Assembly: GCF_034353875.1 (NCBI RefSeq)
Contig: NZ_CP133784.1
Location: 3,810,501 to 3,874,500 of the forward strand
Direction of reading: 5' to 3'
DNA from: Pseudomonas sp. MH9.2
GTDB lineage: Bacteria; Pseudomonadota; Gammaproteobacteria; Pseudomonadales; Pseudomonadaceae
Length of the DNA: 64,000 bases
Position 1 is the first letter of the stretch. The number at the start of each line of letters is the position of its first letter. The notes under the pieces were generated by a model, which did not search any database, had not been told where the DNA came from, and saw only the letters and a list, made by a program, of their open reading frames with translations. The position numbers and the translations under genes are program-made. Below are positions 29,324 to 38,715 of the stretch, piece by piece.

Positions 29324-30205
29324 GGCTGCTGATGGGGCCCGCAAGGGTGTTTTCCAGCGTTCCGCCAGCACCACGCCGCCCAGCGTCAGCGCACCACCGA
29401 GCAAGTGATACAGGGCCAGACGTTCGCCCAGCACTGCAGCGGCAATCAGTGCGGTGATGATCGGCAACAGGTTGAAAAATAACGTCGTGCGACTCGGGCC
29501 CAGACGGCTGATGGCGTGCATCCACATCAGCGGGGCCAGCATCGAGGTCGGAATGCAGGCATACAAAATCAAAGGGATATTGCTCGGGCTCAGCCCTGCT
29601 TTGGGCGACAGGATAAACAGCGGCAGCAGAACAATAATCGCCACCAACACTTGCAGGTACAGCAGTTGCAGGGGCGGCATGCGCAATTGCCACTTTTTGA
29701 GCAGCGTGCTGTAGACCGCATACGCCAGGGTCGCGACCAGCATCATTGCGTCGCCCATGTTCACACCCTGCTCGATCAAGGTACTCAGGTTGCCCGCTGA
29801 AATCACCACCAAGACCCCGCCAAACGACAGCACCGCACCCACCAGCGCCCCTGCGGTCAGGCGATTACCGAGACTGGTGATCGACAGCGTCAGGGCCATC
29901 ATCGGCATCAGCGACAGAATGATCCCCATGTTGGTGGCCGAGGTCAGGGTCGCGGCGAAGTACGCCAGGCTTTGATACACCGCCATGCCGAGCACGCCGA
30001 GGATGAAAACTTTCCCCAGGTTGGGTTTTATCATCGTCCAGTTGCTCAGCACTGGTTTGAGCATGAAGGGCGTGAACAGGATCCCGGCCAGCACCCAGCG
30101 ATAGAAACCGATCTCGGCGGGGAAGATCACCCCCACGGCCAATTTGTTGACGACGGTATTGCCGGCCCAGATCAAAATGGCCAATAACGGATACAGGTAT
30201 TGCAT
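29318..30205 (-). CDS. EamA/DMT-family transporter
   Basis: This 295-residue protein has ten predicted transmembrane helices in two EamA repeats. The first opens YLYPLLAILIWAGNTVVNKL, and the second starts near YAVYSTLLKKWQ. The family exports or imports small metabolites (amino acids, nucleotide sugars, drugs). ATG 30205 is chosen; GTG 30217 is an alternative and neither has a good Shine-Dalgarno. The stop overlaps the end of the convergent lipase gene by 6 bp. It is divergent from an AraC-type regulator 95 bp away that probably controls it. Confidence 0.9.
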   Translation of the reverse strand: MQYLYPLLAILIWAGNTVVNKLAVGVIFPAEIGFYRWVLAGILFTPFMLKPVLSNWTMIKPNLGKVFILGVLGMAVYQSLAYFAATLTSATNMGIILSLMPMMALTLSITSLGNRLTAGALVGAVLSFGGVLVVISAGNLSTLIEQGVNMGDAMMLVATLAYAVYSTLLKKWQLRMPPLQLLYLQVLVAIIVLLPLFILSPKAGLSPSNIPLILYACIPTSMLAPLMWMHAISRLGPSRTTLFFNLLPIITALIAAAVLGERLALYHLLGGALTLGGVVLAERWKTPLRAPSAAL

Positions 30206-30300
30206 GAGGACAACCACAACAGAAATGAGGCTGGATTATCCCCTGTCTGGATCGATGGCTATACTCTGTTTCAGACAATATCCCCTTGAATACAGACAGC

Positions 30301-31089
30301 ATGAACAACAAGCTTTTAAGCATTCCAGACTTTTCCGGGCTGCCGTCCCCGGTTTACCTGCGTCACGACGAGTTCGGCGCTGACACTCACAGTGCGTCGC
30401 ACAGCCACGCCTGGGGCCAGCTCAACTTTGTCGCCCATGGGGTGATGGAACTGGATATCGCCGGGCAGCGCTTTATCTCGCCACCGCACTATGCCGTGTG
30501 GATACCCCCCACTACCGAACACAGTTGCTACAACCGCCAGGCTATCGTTTATCGCTCGGTCTATCTCGCCCTCGAACATTGCGCCAGTTTACCGAGCGAG
30601 CCGTGCACGCTGGTGATCAGCGATATTCTCAAAGCGATCCTCAATGACTTTGCGGAACGGGACGTGAAAATCCCTGAGCGCGAAGCTGATATCCGGTTGG
30701 CGCAAGTGGTGGTCGATCAATTGCGCGTGGCGCAGGTGCAAACGCGTTATCTGCCTTATGCACAAAGCCCAGGGCTGCACAGCGTGCTCCAGGCCTTGCA
30801 GGCCGATCCCGGGGATAATAGGCCCTTGGTCGAGTGGGCGCGTGAGGTGCATGTCAGTGAACGGACATTAGCGCGCTTGTGCCTGCGCGAGCTGGGGATG
30901 AGCTTCGGTGACTGGCGTCAGCGCATGCGATTTCTGGCGGCCATCGAGGCGCTGGAAGGACGTCGCTCTGTGCAGGAAATCGCTTTCGATATGGGCTACA
31001 GCAGTGCCTCGGCGTTTATCTCGATGTTCCAGCGTCTGGTGGCCGGATGTACGCCCGAGCAGTATCGGCGGCAGGCAAAAAAAGCCTGA
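30301..31089 (+). CDS. AraC-family regulator with cupin sensor domain
   Basis: This 262-residue protein has an N-terminal cupin (HSHAWGQLNFVAHGVMELDI, WIPPTTEHS) and two C-terminal HTH motifs: WAREVHVSERTLARLCLRELG and VQEIAFDMGYSSASAFISMFQR. The layout is that of NimR/YdeC-type regulators, which control an adjacent exporter. ATG 30301 is preferred to TTG 30286. It is divergent from the EamA gene, and CTGTCTG (30244) and CAGACAG (30293) form an inverted repeat in the gap. Confidence 0.9.
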   Translation: MNNKLLSIPDFSGLPSPVYLRHDEFGADTHSASHSHAWGQLNFVAHGVMELDIAGQRFISPPHYAVWIPPTTEHSCYNRQAIVYRSVYLALEHCASLPSEPCTLVISDILKAILNDFAERDVKIPEREADIRLAQVVVDQLRVAQVQTRYLPYAQSPGLHSVLQALQADPGDNRPLVEWAREVHVSERTLARLCLRELGMSFGDWRQRMRFLAAIEALEGRRSVQEIAFDMGYSSASAFISMFQRLVAGCTPEQYRRQAKKA

Positions 31090-31176
31090 TAGACAGATGC
31101 CGTAACACATGGCGGAGCGTTGGCTACACTTCAACGCGAACCGTGCTGCCCGGTGCGGTAATCAGGAGAAAACTCC

Positions 31177-31476
31177 ATGAAGATGCTGCATATACCTTTG
31201 CTGATCGTGGGTGTGTTGATGTGTGCCCAAGGATTCGCCGCCACAGAACAACAGAACAAGATGGCCGCGTGCAATGCGGACCCCCAGGCGAAAACCCTAA
31301 AGGGCGATGAGCGCAAAGCGTTCATGAGCAATTGCCTGAAGGCGTCACCCGCACCGGCAGCCAAGGCGGTCACGCCTCAGCAACAGAAAATGAAAGACTG
31401 CAATGCCGATCCTCAGGCGAAAGCGCTGAAGGGTGATGAGCGCAAAGCATTCATGAGCCAGTGTCTCAAAAAATAA
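31177..31476 (+). CDS. PsiF repeat-containing protein
   Basis: This 99-residue secreted protein has a signal peptide of about 21 residues ending at QGFA. Two near-identical PsiF repeats follow, each of the form KM-x2-CNADPQAK-x-LKGDERKAFMS-x-CLK, with two Cys per repeat. PsiF was first seen as a phosphate-starvation-induced gene in E. coli and its role is unknown. AGGAGAAAACTCC precedes the ATG. I see no Pho box upstream. Confidence 0.92.
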   Translation: MKMLHIPLLIVGVLMCAQGFAATEQQNKMAACNADPQAKTLKGDERKAFMSNCLKASPAPAAKAVTPQQQKMKDCNADPQAKALKGDERKAFMSQCLKK

Positions 31477-31492
31477 TCGACAACCGGCTGCC

Positions 31493-31579
31493 ATGACAGG
31501 CACAGCGGTACGTCCAGCGCATTTAAACCTGCGATTGCCGGCCTTGATTCGGGTCGTCATCGCCGGCGTGGTCGGCTGA
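31493..31579 (+). CDS. Possible small or frameshifted membrane peptide
   Basis: A 28-codon frame, MTGTAVRPAHLNLRLPALIR then VVIAGVVG, ends at TGA 31577. The +1 frame continues in keeping with it as LIIGTAIGSLVLDPERWQTA up to the next gene. A single-base shift would give one hydrophobic peptide of about 50 residues. There is no clear ribosome-binding site; this may be noise. Confidence 0.2.
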   Translation: MTGTAVRPAHLNLRLPALIRVVIAGVVG

Positions 31580-31667
31580 TCATCGGCACGGCTATCGGAT
31601 CGCTGGTCCTCGACCCCGAACGCTGGCAGACTGCCCACCTTTTCGAGCCGTTCGTTTTGGGGCTGTC

Positions 31668-32678
31668 ATGCCAACGTTTTCTCCGCGTCACGTGTTGTTG
31701 GCCAGTTGGATCATCATTTTTTGCGGTTTGTTACTGGTCTTGCCGTTCAAACTGCTACCGAGTCTATTGGCTGGGTTGCTGGTGTACGAGCTGGTCAACA
31801 TGCTCACACCGAAGCTGCAGCGTCTGATTGCAGGAGATCGTGCGCGCTGGCTGGCGGTGGCGTTGCTGGGCACGCTGGTGGTCAGTGTGCTGGCCTTGCT
31901 GTTTGCAGGCGCGATCAGTTTCTTGCTGCACGAAGCAGAAAATCCTGGCGCATCGCTGGATAAATTCATGATTCTGGTGGACCGCGCTCGCGGGCAACTG
32001 CCACCGTTCATCGACAGTTATCTGCCCGCCAGCGCCGCCGAGTTCCGTGTGTCGCTGGGTGCCTGGCTGGCGAAGCATGTGGGCGAGTTACAGCTGCTAG
32101 GCAAGGGCGCGGCGCACATGTTTGTCACGCTGCTGATCGGTATGGTGTTGGGGGCGATCATCGCCTTGCAGCAGGTGAGCGACGTTCACAAGCGCAAACC
32201 GCTGGCGGCGGCGCTGTTCGATCGTCTGAGTTTTTTGAGTCAGGCCTTTCGTAATATCGTTTTCGCGCAGATCAAGATTTCCCTGCTGAACACCGCGTTT
32301 ACCGGGATCTTTCTGGCGGTGGTCATGCCGTTGTTCGGGGTTCACCTGCCGCTGACCAAAACGCTGATCATCCTCACCTTCCTGCTTGGCCTGCTGCCGG
32401 TGGTGGGGAATCTGATGTCCAACACGCTGATCTTCATTGTCGGTATGTCGCTGTCGATCTGGGTGGCCGCAGCGGCACTGGGTTATCTGATCGTGATCCA
32501 CAAGCTCGAGTACTTCCTCAACGCGCGGATCGTCGGCGGCCAGATCAGTGCCAAATCGTGGGAATTGTTACTGGCGATGCTGATCTTTGAAGCAGCCTTC
32601 GGCCTGCCCGGCGTTGTGGCCGGGCCGATTTATTACGCGTATTTGAAAAGTGAGTTGAGGGGTGTCGGGCTGGTTTAG
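31668..32678 (+). CDS. AI-2E family transporter
   Basis: This 336-residue polytopic membrane protein has about eight hydrophobic segments. The family features are a first pair of helices (IIIFCGLLLVLPFKLLPSLL), the central soluble stretch, and the C-terminal half with IVFAQIKISLLNTAFTGIFL, LLGLLPVVGNLMSNT and HKLEYFLNARIVG. The name comes from E. coli TqsA, but many members are sodium-proton antiporters or of unknown substrate. Transcribed after PsiF on the same strand, 191 bp apart. Confidence 0.9.
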   Translation: MPTFSPRHVLLASWIIIFCGLLLVLPFKLLPSLLAGLLVYELVNMLTPKLQRLIAGDRARWLAVALLGTLVVSVLALLFAGAISFLLHEAENPGASLDKFMILVDRARGQLPPFIDSYLPASAAEFRVSLGAWLAKHVGELQLLGKGAAHMFVTLLIGMVLGAIIALQQVSDVHKRKPLAAALFDRLSFLSQAFRNIVFAQIKISLLNTAFTGIFLAVVMPLFGVHLPLTKTLIILTFLLGLLPVVGNLMSNTLIFIVGMSLSIWVAAAALGYLIVIHKLEYFLNARIVGGQISAKSWELLLAMLIFEAAFGLPGVVAGPIYYAYLKSELRGVGLV

Positions 32679-32705
32679 CGCGGTATCAGATCGACCGTTT
32701 CGGGC

Positions 32706-32754
32706 CATTTGCGAATGAGTTCACTCCCACAGAAGCATGCGATCTTCTGTGTGA
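32706..32754. repeat. Degenerate REP element after AI-2E family gene
   Basis: CATTTGCGAATGAGTTCACT-type REP (subtype with TTCACTCCCACAGA) followed by an inverted TCTGTGTGAG. It sits between convergent genes. Confidence 0.5.
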
Positions 32755-32772
32755 GCCAACTGTCTGACTGAA

Positions 32773-34038
32773 TCAGCCGTAGCGCTTCTTGGCTTCGATC
32801 GCCAAGCCGCTGCCGATGCTGCCGAAGATGTTGCCTTCCACATGGCGGGCGTTGGGCAGCATGGCCGAGACGCTGTTACGCAACGCCGGAATGCCGCTCG
32901 AGCCGCCGGTGAAGAACACCGTATCAACCTGATCGACACTCACGCCCGCATCATTAAGCAGCTTCGACACGCTGTTGCGCACCCGCGTCAGCAATGCGCC
33001 GATGGCTGACTCGAACAACGCCCGGCTCAGTTCCACGCTCAAGCCAGGCTGAATCCGGTCCAGCGCAAGATGGCGGCTTTCTTCGTGGGTCAGCTGGATC
33101 TTGGTTTCTTCCACTTCCATCGCCAGCCAATGCCCGGCGCGCTGCTCGATCAGCTTGAACAGGCGGTCGATGCCGCTGGTGTCCTCGATGTCGTAACGCA
33201 TGCTGCCTAACGCCAGCTGGGATTTCTGCGAGTACACGGCATTGATGGTGTGCCAGGTCGCCAGGTTCATGTGGTGGCTGGTGGGCATGTAGGCCTGACT
33301 CTTCATCCGGCTGCCGTAACCGAACAGCGGCATCACGCCTTGCAGGCTCAGTTGCTTGTCGAAATCAGTCCCGCCGACGTGTACGCCGCCGGTGGCGAGA
33401 ATGTCGTCGTGACGGTCGGCGATGAAGCGCCGGTCCGGCGACAGGCGTACCAACGAGAAGTCCGAGGTACCACCGCCAATGTCGACGATCAATACCAATT
33501 CTTCGCGCTCGATGGTCGACTCGTAGTCGAACGCCGCTGCGATGGGTTCGTACTGGAAGGAGACTTCCTTGAAGCCAATCTTGTGGGCGACTTCCACCAG
33601 GGTGTCTTCGGCTTCCTGGTCGGCGGCGGCGTCGTCATCGACAAAATGCACCGGGCGGCCCAGTACCACTTCATCGAACGCGCGGTCGGCGGTGACCTCG
33701 GCGCGTTTTTTCAGCTCACCGATAAACAACCCCAACAGGTCCTTGAACGGCATGGCCGTGCCCAGAACACTGGTGTCGTGTTTGATCAGTTTGGAGCCCA
33801 ACAGGCTTTTCAGCGAGCGCATCAGGCGGCCTTCATAGCCGTCCAGGTACTCGTGCAGTGCCAGACGGCCATACACCGGGCGGCGTTCTTCCATGTTGAA
33901 GAACACCACCGAAGGCAATGTAATTTTGTTGTCTTCCAGCGCGATAAGCGATTCCATGCCAGGGCGCAGCCAGCCGACAGTGGAGTTGGACGTGCCGAAG
34001 TCGATACCGCAGGCACGGGCTGGAGATTCGTTTTTCAT
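32773..34038 (-). CDS. YegD-like Hsp70 family protein (ATPase domain only)
   Basis: This 421-residue protein has the actin/Hsp70 ATPase motifs: phosphate 1 GIDFGTSNSTVG near the N-terminus, phosphate 2 VLIVDIGGGTSDFSLVRL, and adenosine motif VFFTGGSSGIPALRNSV. It stops where DnaK's substrate-binding domain would begin, so it is the short YegD type (DnaK is about 640 residues). ATG 34038 has GGAA upstream. It is divergent from cbpA-cbpM, a J-protein pair, which suggests a functional link to CbpA. Client and nucleotide-exchange partner unknown. Confidence 0.9.
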   Translation of the reverse strand: MKNESPARACGIDFGTSNSTVGWLRPGMESLIALEDNKITLPSVVFFNMEERRPVYGRLALHEYLDGYEGRLMRSLKSLLGSKLIKHDTSVLGTAMPFKDLLGLFIGELKKRAEVTADRAFDEVVLGRPVHFVDDDAAADQEAEDTLVEVAHKIGFKEVSFQYEPIAAAFDYESTIEREELVLIVDIGGGTSDFSLVRLSPDRRFIADRHDDILATGGVHVGGTDFDKQLSLQGVMPLFGYGSRMKSQAYMPTSHHMNLATWHTINAVYSQKSQLALGSMRYDIEDTSGIDRLFKLIEQRAGHWLAMEVEETKIQLTHEESRHLALDRIQPGLSVELSRALFESAIGALLTRVRNSVSKLLNDAGVSVDQVDTVFFTGGSSGIPALRNSVSAMLPNARHVEGNIFGSIGSGLAIEAKKRYG

Positions 34039-34160
34039 GTGTTCCATGTTCCAGTTAAAAAACGGCCGCGCAGTGTATGTCAGCGCACCGCAGATGCGTA
34101 GGGCAAACGTCGGTTAGATGCAGTTAAATGCTGATTTTGAGGATCGATCCGTGCGCAAGG

Positions 34161-34189
34161 CTTGAACTGGCCGCACTTGCCCCCAATCT
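34161..34189 (+). promoter_or_regulatory. Sigma-32-type heat-shock promoter candidate for cbpAM
   Basis: CTTGAA (34161-34166) and CCCCAATCT (34181-34189) are separated by 14 bp, close to the RpoH consensus CTTGAA-N13/14-CCCCAT. A start near 34197 would leave a leader of about 170 nt before cbpA. The rest of the 34039-34367 gap between the divergent chaperone genes shows no credible ORF. Confidence 0.6.
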
Positions 34190-34367
34190 TGCGGGTATTG
34201 CCTGGCGCCTGAGCGGTTTATAAGCTGAACTCATCACGGGAGTCCGCTCGTCAGCCGCTAAGCTTGCAACGTTAATCGATCCAAACGCGCCGAATGAGAG
34301 GATGCTATGCACAGAGCATGGGCGTTTCGGGGCTAAGCTGAATAAATTTGGGGAGGGTGACCGTTAG

Positions 34368-35312
34368 ATGGACTTCAAAGACTACTACAAGATTCTTGGC
34401 GTAGAGCCGACGGCGGACGACAAGGCGATCAAGACCGCGTACCGCAAAATGGCGCGCAAGTATCACCCTGATGTCAGCAAAGAAGTGGGCGCAGAAGCCA
34501 AGTTCAAAGAGGCTTCAGAGGCTTATGAAGTCCTCAAAAGCGCGGAGAAACGCGCCGAATACGATGACCTGCGCAAGTACGGCCAGCAGGGCCGTCCATT
34601 CCAGGGGCCGCCTGGGTGGCAGGGTCGTGGTGCGCCTCAAGGTGGTTTCGGGGATGAAGCCGGGGGCGATTTTTCAGACTTTTTCAGCTCGATCTTTGGT
34701 GGTCGGGCTCAGCAAGGCCGTGCGCACAGCGCCGGTCGCCGTGGACAGGATGTAGAGATGGAACTTCCGATCTTCCTTGAAGAAACCCTGTCGACCGAAT
34801 CGAAACAGGTCAGCTTCAAGGTCGCGCAACACAGCGCTGACGGCCAGCGTATGCCGGACATCACCAAGACCCTGAACGTGAAAATCCCGGCCGGTGTCGC
34901 CGACGGTGAGCGTATCCGCCTAAAAGGGCAGGGCGCGCCGGGTGTGGGCGGTGCGGCCAACGGTGATCTGTACCTGATCATCCGTCTGGCACCTCATCCG
35001 TTGTTCGATGTCGAAGGTCATGACCTGATCATCACCGTACCGTTGACCCCATGGGAAGCTGCTCTGGGTGCCAAAGTCGCGGTGCCGACCCTGACTGGCA
35101 AGATCCACCTGACCATCCGGCCGGACAGCCAGAGCGGTCAGCGCTTACGCGTCAAAGGCAATGGTTTGGTCGACAAAAAGGGGCTGCGGGGTGATCTCTA
35201 CGCCCAGCTTAAAGTCGTCATGCCCACGTTTTCTGACGAAGAAACCAAGGCGATTTGGCAAAGCCTGGCTGAAAAAGCCGCCTTTGATCCGCGGGTCCAA
35301 TGGAGTAACTGA
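34368..35312 (+). CDS. cbpA: Curved DNA-binding protein / DnaJ-type co-chaperone
   Basis: This 314-residue class-B J-protein has a J domain at residues 1-70 ([20 protein letters not shown], with the HPD motif in [12 protein letters not shown]). A Gly/Phe-rich linker (about 75-130) and two C-terminal client-binding barrels follow, and there is no zinc finger. CbpA binds curved DNA and stimulates DnaK. GGGGAGGGTGACCGTTAG precedes the ATG. Two bases separate it from cbpM. Confidence 0.96.
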   Translation: MDFKDYYKILGVEPTADDKAIKTAYRKMARKYHPDVSKEVGAEAKFKEASEAYEVLKSAEKRAEYDDLRKYGQQGRPFQGPPGWQGRGAPQGGFGDEAGGDFSDFFSSIFGGRAQQGRAHSAGRRGQDVEMELPIFLEETLSTESKQVSFKVAQHSADGQRMPDITKTLNVKIPAGVADGERIRLKGQGAPGVGGAANGDLYLIIRLAPHPLFDVEGHDLIITVPLTPWEAALGAKVAVPTLTGKIHLTIRPDSQSGQRLRVKGNGLVDKKGLRGDLYAQLKVVMPTFSDEETKAIWQSLAEKAAFDPRVQWSN

Positions 35313-35314
35313 TC

Positions 35315-35620
35315 ATGAGCAGCACCCTGATCGTAGAGCTGGATATGAAGGAATTCTGTCAGGTAACCGAGATACCGGCTGCCTACGTGATCGAAATCGT
35401 CGAACACGGCATCCTCGAACCTCAGGGGCAAAAGCCGGATGACTGGTTGTTCGACGCCCACGCCCTGGCGGTCGCCAAGCGAGCGCTGAAATTGCAGCGT
35501 GACTTGGATCTGGAATGGCAAGGGGTGGCTGTGGCGCTGGATCTGTTGGACGAAGTCGAGCTTTTACGGGCCGAGAACCGCATGCTCAAGCAGCGCTTGG
35601 GGCGGTTTTTGCTGGAGTAG
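35315..35620 (+). CDS. cbpM: Chaperone modulator CbpM
   Basis: This 101-residue MerR-like helical protein begins MSSTLIVELDMKEFCQVTEI and has the CbpM pattern (IVEHGILEPQG, DAHALAVAKRALKLQRDLDL). In E. coli CbpM binds the J domain of CbpA and blocks both its DnaK co-chaperone and DNA-binding activities. Its position directly after cbpA confirms the call. Confidence 0.95.
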   Translation: MSSTLIVELDMKEFCQVTEIPAAYVIEIVEHGILEPQGQKPDDWLFDAHALAVAKRALKLQRDLDLEWQGVAVALDLLDEVELLRAENRMLKQRLGRFLLE

Positions 35621-35630
35621 TCTGGAACTC

Positions 35631-35710
35631 TCGCCAGCGAGGCTGTGCGGCCCGGATGTTCCTACAGTAGTTCACGTTCCCACTGTAGGAGCCAACGTGT
35701 TGGCGAAGCG
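35631..35710. repeat. REPIN between cbpM and histidine kinase gene
   Basis: TCGCCAGCGAGGCTGTGCGG...TTCCTACAG (35631-35675) and ACTGTAGGAGCCAACGTGTT (from 35683) with GGCGAAGCG form the inverted pair. Both genes converge on it. Confidence 0.75.
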
Positions 35711-35723
35711 CTCAATCAGGCAC

Positions 35724-36848
35724 TCAATGCTTCGGTAAAGTCACCGTAAACGTCGTGCCATCGTCACGGTTCGACGTGACCTTGATACTGCCCTGATGGG
35801 CATTGACCACTTCCCTGACGATAAACAGCCCCAGCCCAAGGCTGGTCGATGGTTGGCCGACGACTTCGCTGGCGCTGCGTACCAGCGGGTCGAAAATCGT
35901 TGCGATCGCATCCTCCGCAATAGGCTCGCCGAAGTTGTGCATGAGCAGGGTAACGTCGTGTTCATCGGCAGTGAGGGTCAGGCTGATTTTGCGGTTGTTG
36001 GAGCCGTGCTGTAGCGCATTGCCAATCAGGTTTTGCAGCAATTGATCGATGCGCCCGCGATCCCATTCACCGTGGGTATCACCGCTGACCACAAGACTTG
36101 GATCGCAGTGCGGCTGACCGGCGCAGGCTTCTGCGATGGCCTCGCGACAGGCGCTGGCCATGTCCATGGGCTTACGCTCGACCGGCAAGCTGGCACCCAG
36201 ACGGCTGCGCACGAACTCGAGTAAATCCCGAACCATCGCCCCCATGTGCCGGGTGCCACCTTTAATGCGTGCCACATAAGCCTGCGCGCTTTCATCGAGG
36301 TCGAGCTTACGCGCCAGCAGTTCTGTGGACATGCTGACCGCTTGCAAAGGCGTGCGCAGATCATGTCCCAGAATCGCCAGGAAGATATCCCGTGAGCGTG
36401 TCACTTGCTCGGCATAGGCCGCGGTGGACTCGGCCAGCGCTTCATCGATGGCTTCGTTGAAGCGAATCATGTCTTGAAAGTACGTCAGATCTGGCGACTC
36501 CAGACTGGCGACCCATAATCGAATCACGCTGGCACGCAAATGACGAAATTCAGACGTCATCTGCACTAAATCAAAGCCTACGTTATGACGCAACTCGCCA
36601 TGGCTGGCGGCTGCCTGATCCAGTGTCGGGGATTTTTCCGGGCCTTCGCCTTTCGCTTTGGCCGCCTGTTCGCTTGCAGTCTGCGAGGTGGTCATGTCCC
36701 GGGCGGCCGCCAGCAGAATCGTTTTGGCGTGGTCACGTAGCTCGATTCGGTTCATCGAGTCGGCTGCAGGCTTTATGGTTTTTGCGAACTTTTCCCACTC
36801 ATCGACTATACGGTCAACCTGTTGGACGATGAATTCAGAGAGGCGCAT
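35724..36848 (-). CDS. Sensor histidine kinase with RsbRD-like N-terminal domain
   Basis: This 374-residue soluble kinase has an N-terminal helical region (about 1-140) of RsbRD type. The dimerisation H-box is LGHDLRTPLQAVSMSTELLA (phospho-acceptor His near residue 159). The HATPase domain shows the N-box LIGNALQHGS and the G-box GLGLFIVREVV. There is no membrane segment and no response regulator beside it, so it is an orphan. Such kinases often feed a regulator encoded elsewhere; the signal is unknown. Confidence 0.9.
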   Translation of the reverse strand: MRLSEFIVQQVDRIVDEWEKFAKTIKPAADSMNRIELRDHAKTILLAAARDMTTSQTASEQAAKAKGEGPEKSPTLDQAAASHGELRHNVGFDLVQMTSEFRHLRASVIRLWVASLESPDLTYFQDMIRFNEAIDEALAESTAAYAEQVTRSRDIFLAILGHDLRTPLQAVSMSTELLARKLDLDESAQAYVARIKGGTRHMGAMVRDLLEFVRSRLGASLPVERKPMDMASACREAIAEACAGQPHCDPSLVVSGDTHGEWDRGRIDQLLQNLIGNALQHGSNNRKISLTLTADEHDVTLLMHNFGEPIAEDAIATIFDPLVRSASEVVGQPSTSLGLGLFIVREVVNAHQGSIKVTSNRDDGTTFTVTLPKH

Positions 36849-36931
36849 GGCCGGTTACCTTGCTGGGCAGCTATAAATGAGGTGGCGCATCTTAGCGTCT
36901 TTGTCTCGTTTCAAGCACTGCCAGGTTCCGG

Positions 36932-36961
36932 GCGGCCTGTTAACGCTTCAAAACAGGCCGC
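36932..36961 (-). terminator. Hairpin after ureC
   Basis: GCGGCCTGTT (36932-36941) pairs perfectly with AACAGGCCGC (36952-36961) over 10 bp with a 10-nt loop. It lies 17 nt after the ureC stop and should end the urt-ure transcript. It lacks a clear U-run. Confidence 0.6.
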
Positions 36962-36977
36962 ATCGAAACCAACGGCA

Positions 36978-38678
36978 TCAGAATAGAAAGTACCGTTGTG
37001 CCATGGGCAACACTGCAGCGGGTTCGCACCACAACAACACGCCATCGGCCTTGACCTGATACGTCTGTGGATCGACGTCGATTTTTGGCAGGTAGTCATT
37101 GTGGATAAGATCGGTTTTTTTTACGTTGCGACAGCCCTTTACCACGCTGATTTTCTTTTTCAGGCCCAGTGATTCGGGGATCCCGGCATCAAGCGCCGCC
37201 TGGCTGATGAAGGTCAGGCTGGTGGCGTGCAGCGAGCCACCGTAACTGGCGAACATAGGTCGGTAATGCACGGGCTGCGGCGTCGGAATCGAGGCGTTGG
37301 AATCGCCCATCAGGCTGGCGGCGATGGCGCCACCTTTCAGAATCAGGCTGGGTTTTACCCCGAAGAACGCAGGACGCCACAGCACCAGATCGGCCCATTT
37401 ACCCACTTCGATCGAGCCCACTTCATGGCTGATGCCGTGGGTAATCGCCGGGTTGATGGTGTATTTGGCGATGTAACGTTTGGCGCGGAAGTTGTCGTTG
37501 CCGGGGCCGTCTTCAGGCAGCGGGCCGCGCTGCTTCTTCATTTTGTCGGCGGTTTGCCAGGTGCGCATGATCACTTCGCCGACGCGGCCCATGGCCTGGC
37601 TGTCGGAGCTGATCATCGAGAACGCGCCGAGGTCGTGCAGGATGTCTTCGGCAGCGATGGTTTCGCGGCGGATACGGCTTTCGGCGAACGCCACGTCTTC
37701 GGCAATGCTCGGGTCCAGGTGATGGCAAACCATCAGCATGTCCAGGTGTTCGTCGATGGTGTTCTTGGTGAACGGCCGGGTCGGGTTGGTCGAACTGGGC
37801 AATACATTGGGGAAGCCGCAGGCCTTGATGATGTCCGGGGCATGCCCGCCACCCGCGCCTTCGGTGTGATAGGTGTGAATGGTGCGGCCCTTGAATGCGG
37901 CCAACGTGGTTTCCACAAAACCGGACTCGTTGAGCGTGTCGGTGTGGATCGCCACCTGCACATCGTATTGATCGGCCACGCTCAGGCAGTTGTCGATGGC
38001 GGCTGGCGTGGTACCCCAGTCTTCGTGCAGCTTGAGGCCAATGGCCCCAGCCTTGACTTGCTCGATCAGGGGTTCGGGCAGGCTGACATTGCCCTTGCCG
38101 GTGAAACCGATGTTCATCGGGAAGGCATCGGCAGCTTGCAGCATGCGCGCCAGATGCCACGGCCCCGGGGTGACCGTGGTCGCATTGGTGCCCGTGGCCG
38201 GGCCGGTGCCGCCGCCAATCATGGTGGTCACGCCGCTCATCAAGGCTTCTTCGATCTGCTGCGGGCAGATGAAGTGGATATGGGTGTCGACGCCACCGGC
38301 AGTCAGGATCATGCCTTCGCCAGCAATCACTTCGGTGCTGGCGCCGACCGCGATGGTGACGTCAGGCTGGATATCCGGATTGCCGGCTTTGCCGATGGCG
38401 GCAATGCGTCCGTTCTTCAGGCCAACATCTGCTTTGACGATGCCCCAGTGGTCGATGATCAGGGCGTTGGTAATCAAGGTATCGACGACCTCGGCCGCCA
38501 GCAATTGGCCCTGGCCCATGCCGTCACGAATGACTTTGCCTCCGCCAAACTTCACTTCCTCCCCATAGGTGGTGAAATCTTTCTCGACTTCGATCCACAG
38601 CTCGGTATCGGCCAGCCGCACGCGGTCGCCAACGGTGGGGCCGAACATGTCGGCGTAGGCTTGTCTGGAAATCTTCAT
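36978..38678 (-). CDS. ureC: Urease alpha subunit (catalytic)
   Basis: This 566-residue amidohydrolase carries all nickel ligands. They are His133 and His135 in [10 protein letters not shown], Lys216 (carbamylated) in [10 protein letters not shown], His245 in VAIHTDTLN, His271 in [12 protein letters not shown] context and Asp359 in [10 protein letters not shown]. The mobile flap has Cys318-His319 in MVCHHLDPS. It hydrolyses urea to ammonia and carbamate in a complex with UreA and UreB. It is the last gene of the urt-ure block, 149 bp after ureB with a REPIN between. An ATG at 38678 gives the family start [15 protein letters not shown]. Confidence 0.99.
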   Translation of the reverse strand: MKISRQAYADMFGPTVGDRVRLADTELWIEVEKDFTTYGEEVKFGGGKVIRDGMGQGQLLAAEVVDTLITNALIIDHWGIVKADVGLKNGRIAAIGKAGNPDIQPDVTIAVGASTEVIAGEGMILTAGGVDTHIHFICPQQIEEALMSGVTTMIGGGTGPATGTNATTVTPGPWHLARMLQAADAFPMNIGFTGKGNVSLPEPLIEQVKAGAIGLKLHEDWGTTPAAIDNCLSVADQYDVQVAIHTDTLNESGFVETTLAAFKGRTIHTYHTEGAGGGHAPDIIKACGFPNVLPSSTNPTRPFTKNTIDEHLDMLMVCHHLDPSIAEDVAFAESRIRRETIAAEDILHDLGAFSMISSDSQAMGRVGEVIMRTWQTADKMKKQRGPLPEDGPGNDNFRAKRYIAKYTINPAITHGISHEVGSIEVGKWADLVLWRPAFFGVKPSLILKGGAIAASLMGDSNASIPTPQPVHYRPMFASYGGSLHATSLTFISQAALDAGIPESLGLKKKISVVKGCRNVKKTDLIHNDYLPKIDVDPQTYQVKADGVLLWCEPAAVLPMAQRYFLF

Positions 38679-38715
38679 GGCGATCCCTTGGTTCGTTCGG
38701 TGCCTGTACCGGCCT

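Noticed and set aside
31090..31176. Pho box upstream of psiF
   Set aside because: No CTGTCAT direct repeat is present.
37100..37108. Exact DnaA-box 9-mer inside ureC
   Set aside because: A single copy inside a conserved coding sequence; likewise the copy at 53839-53847 inside cbiD.
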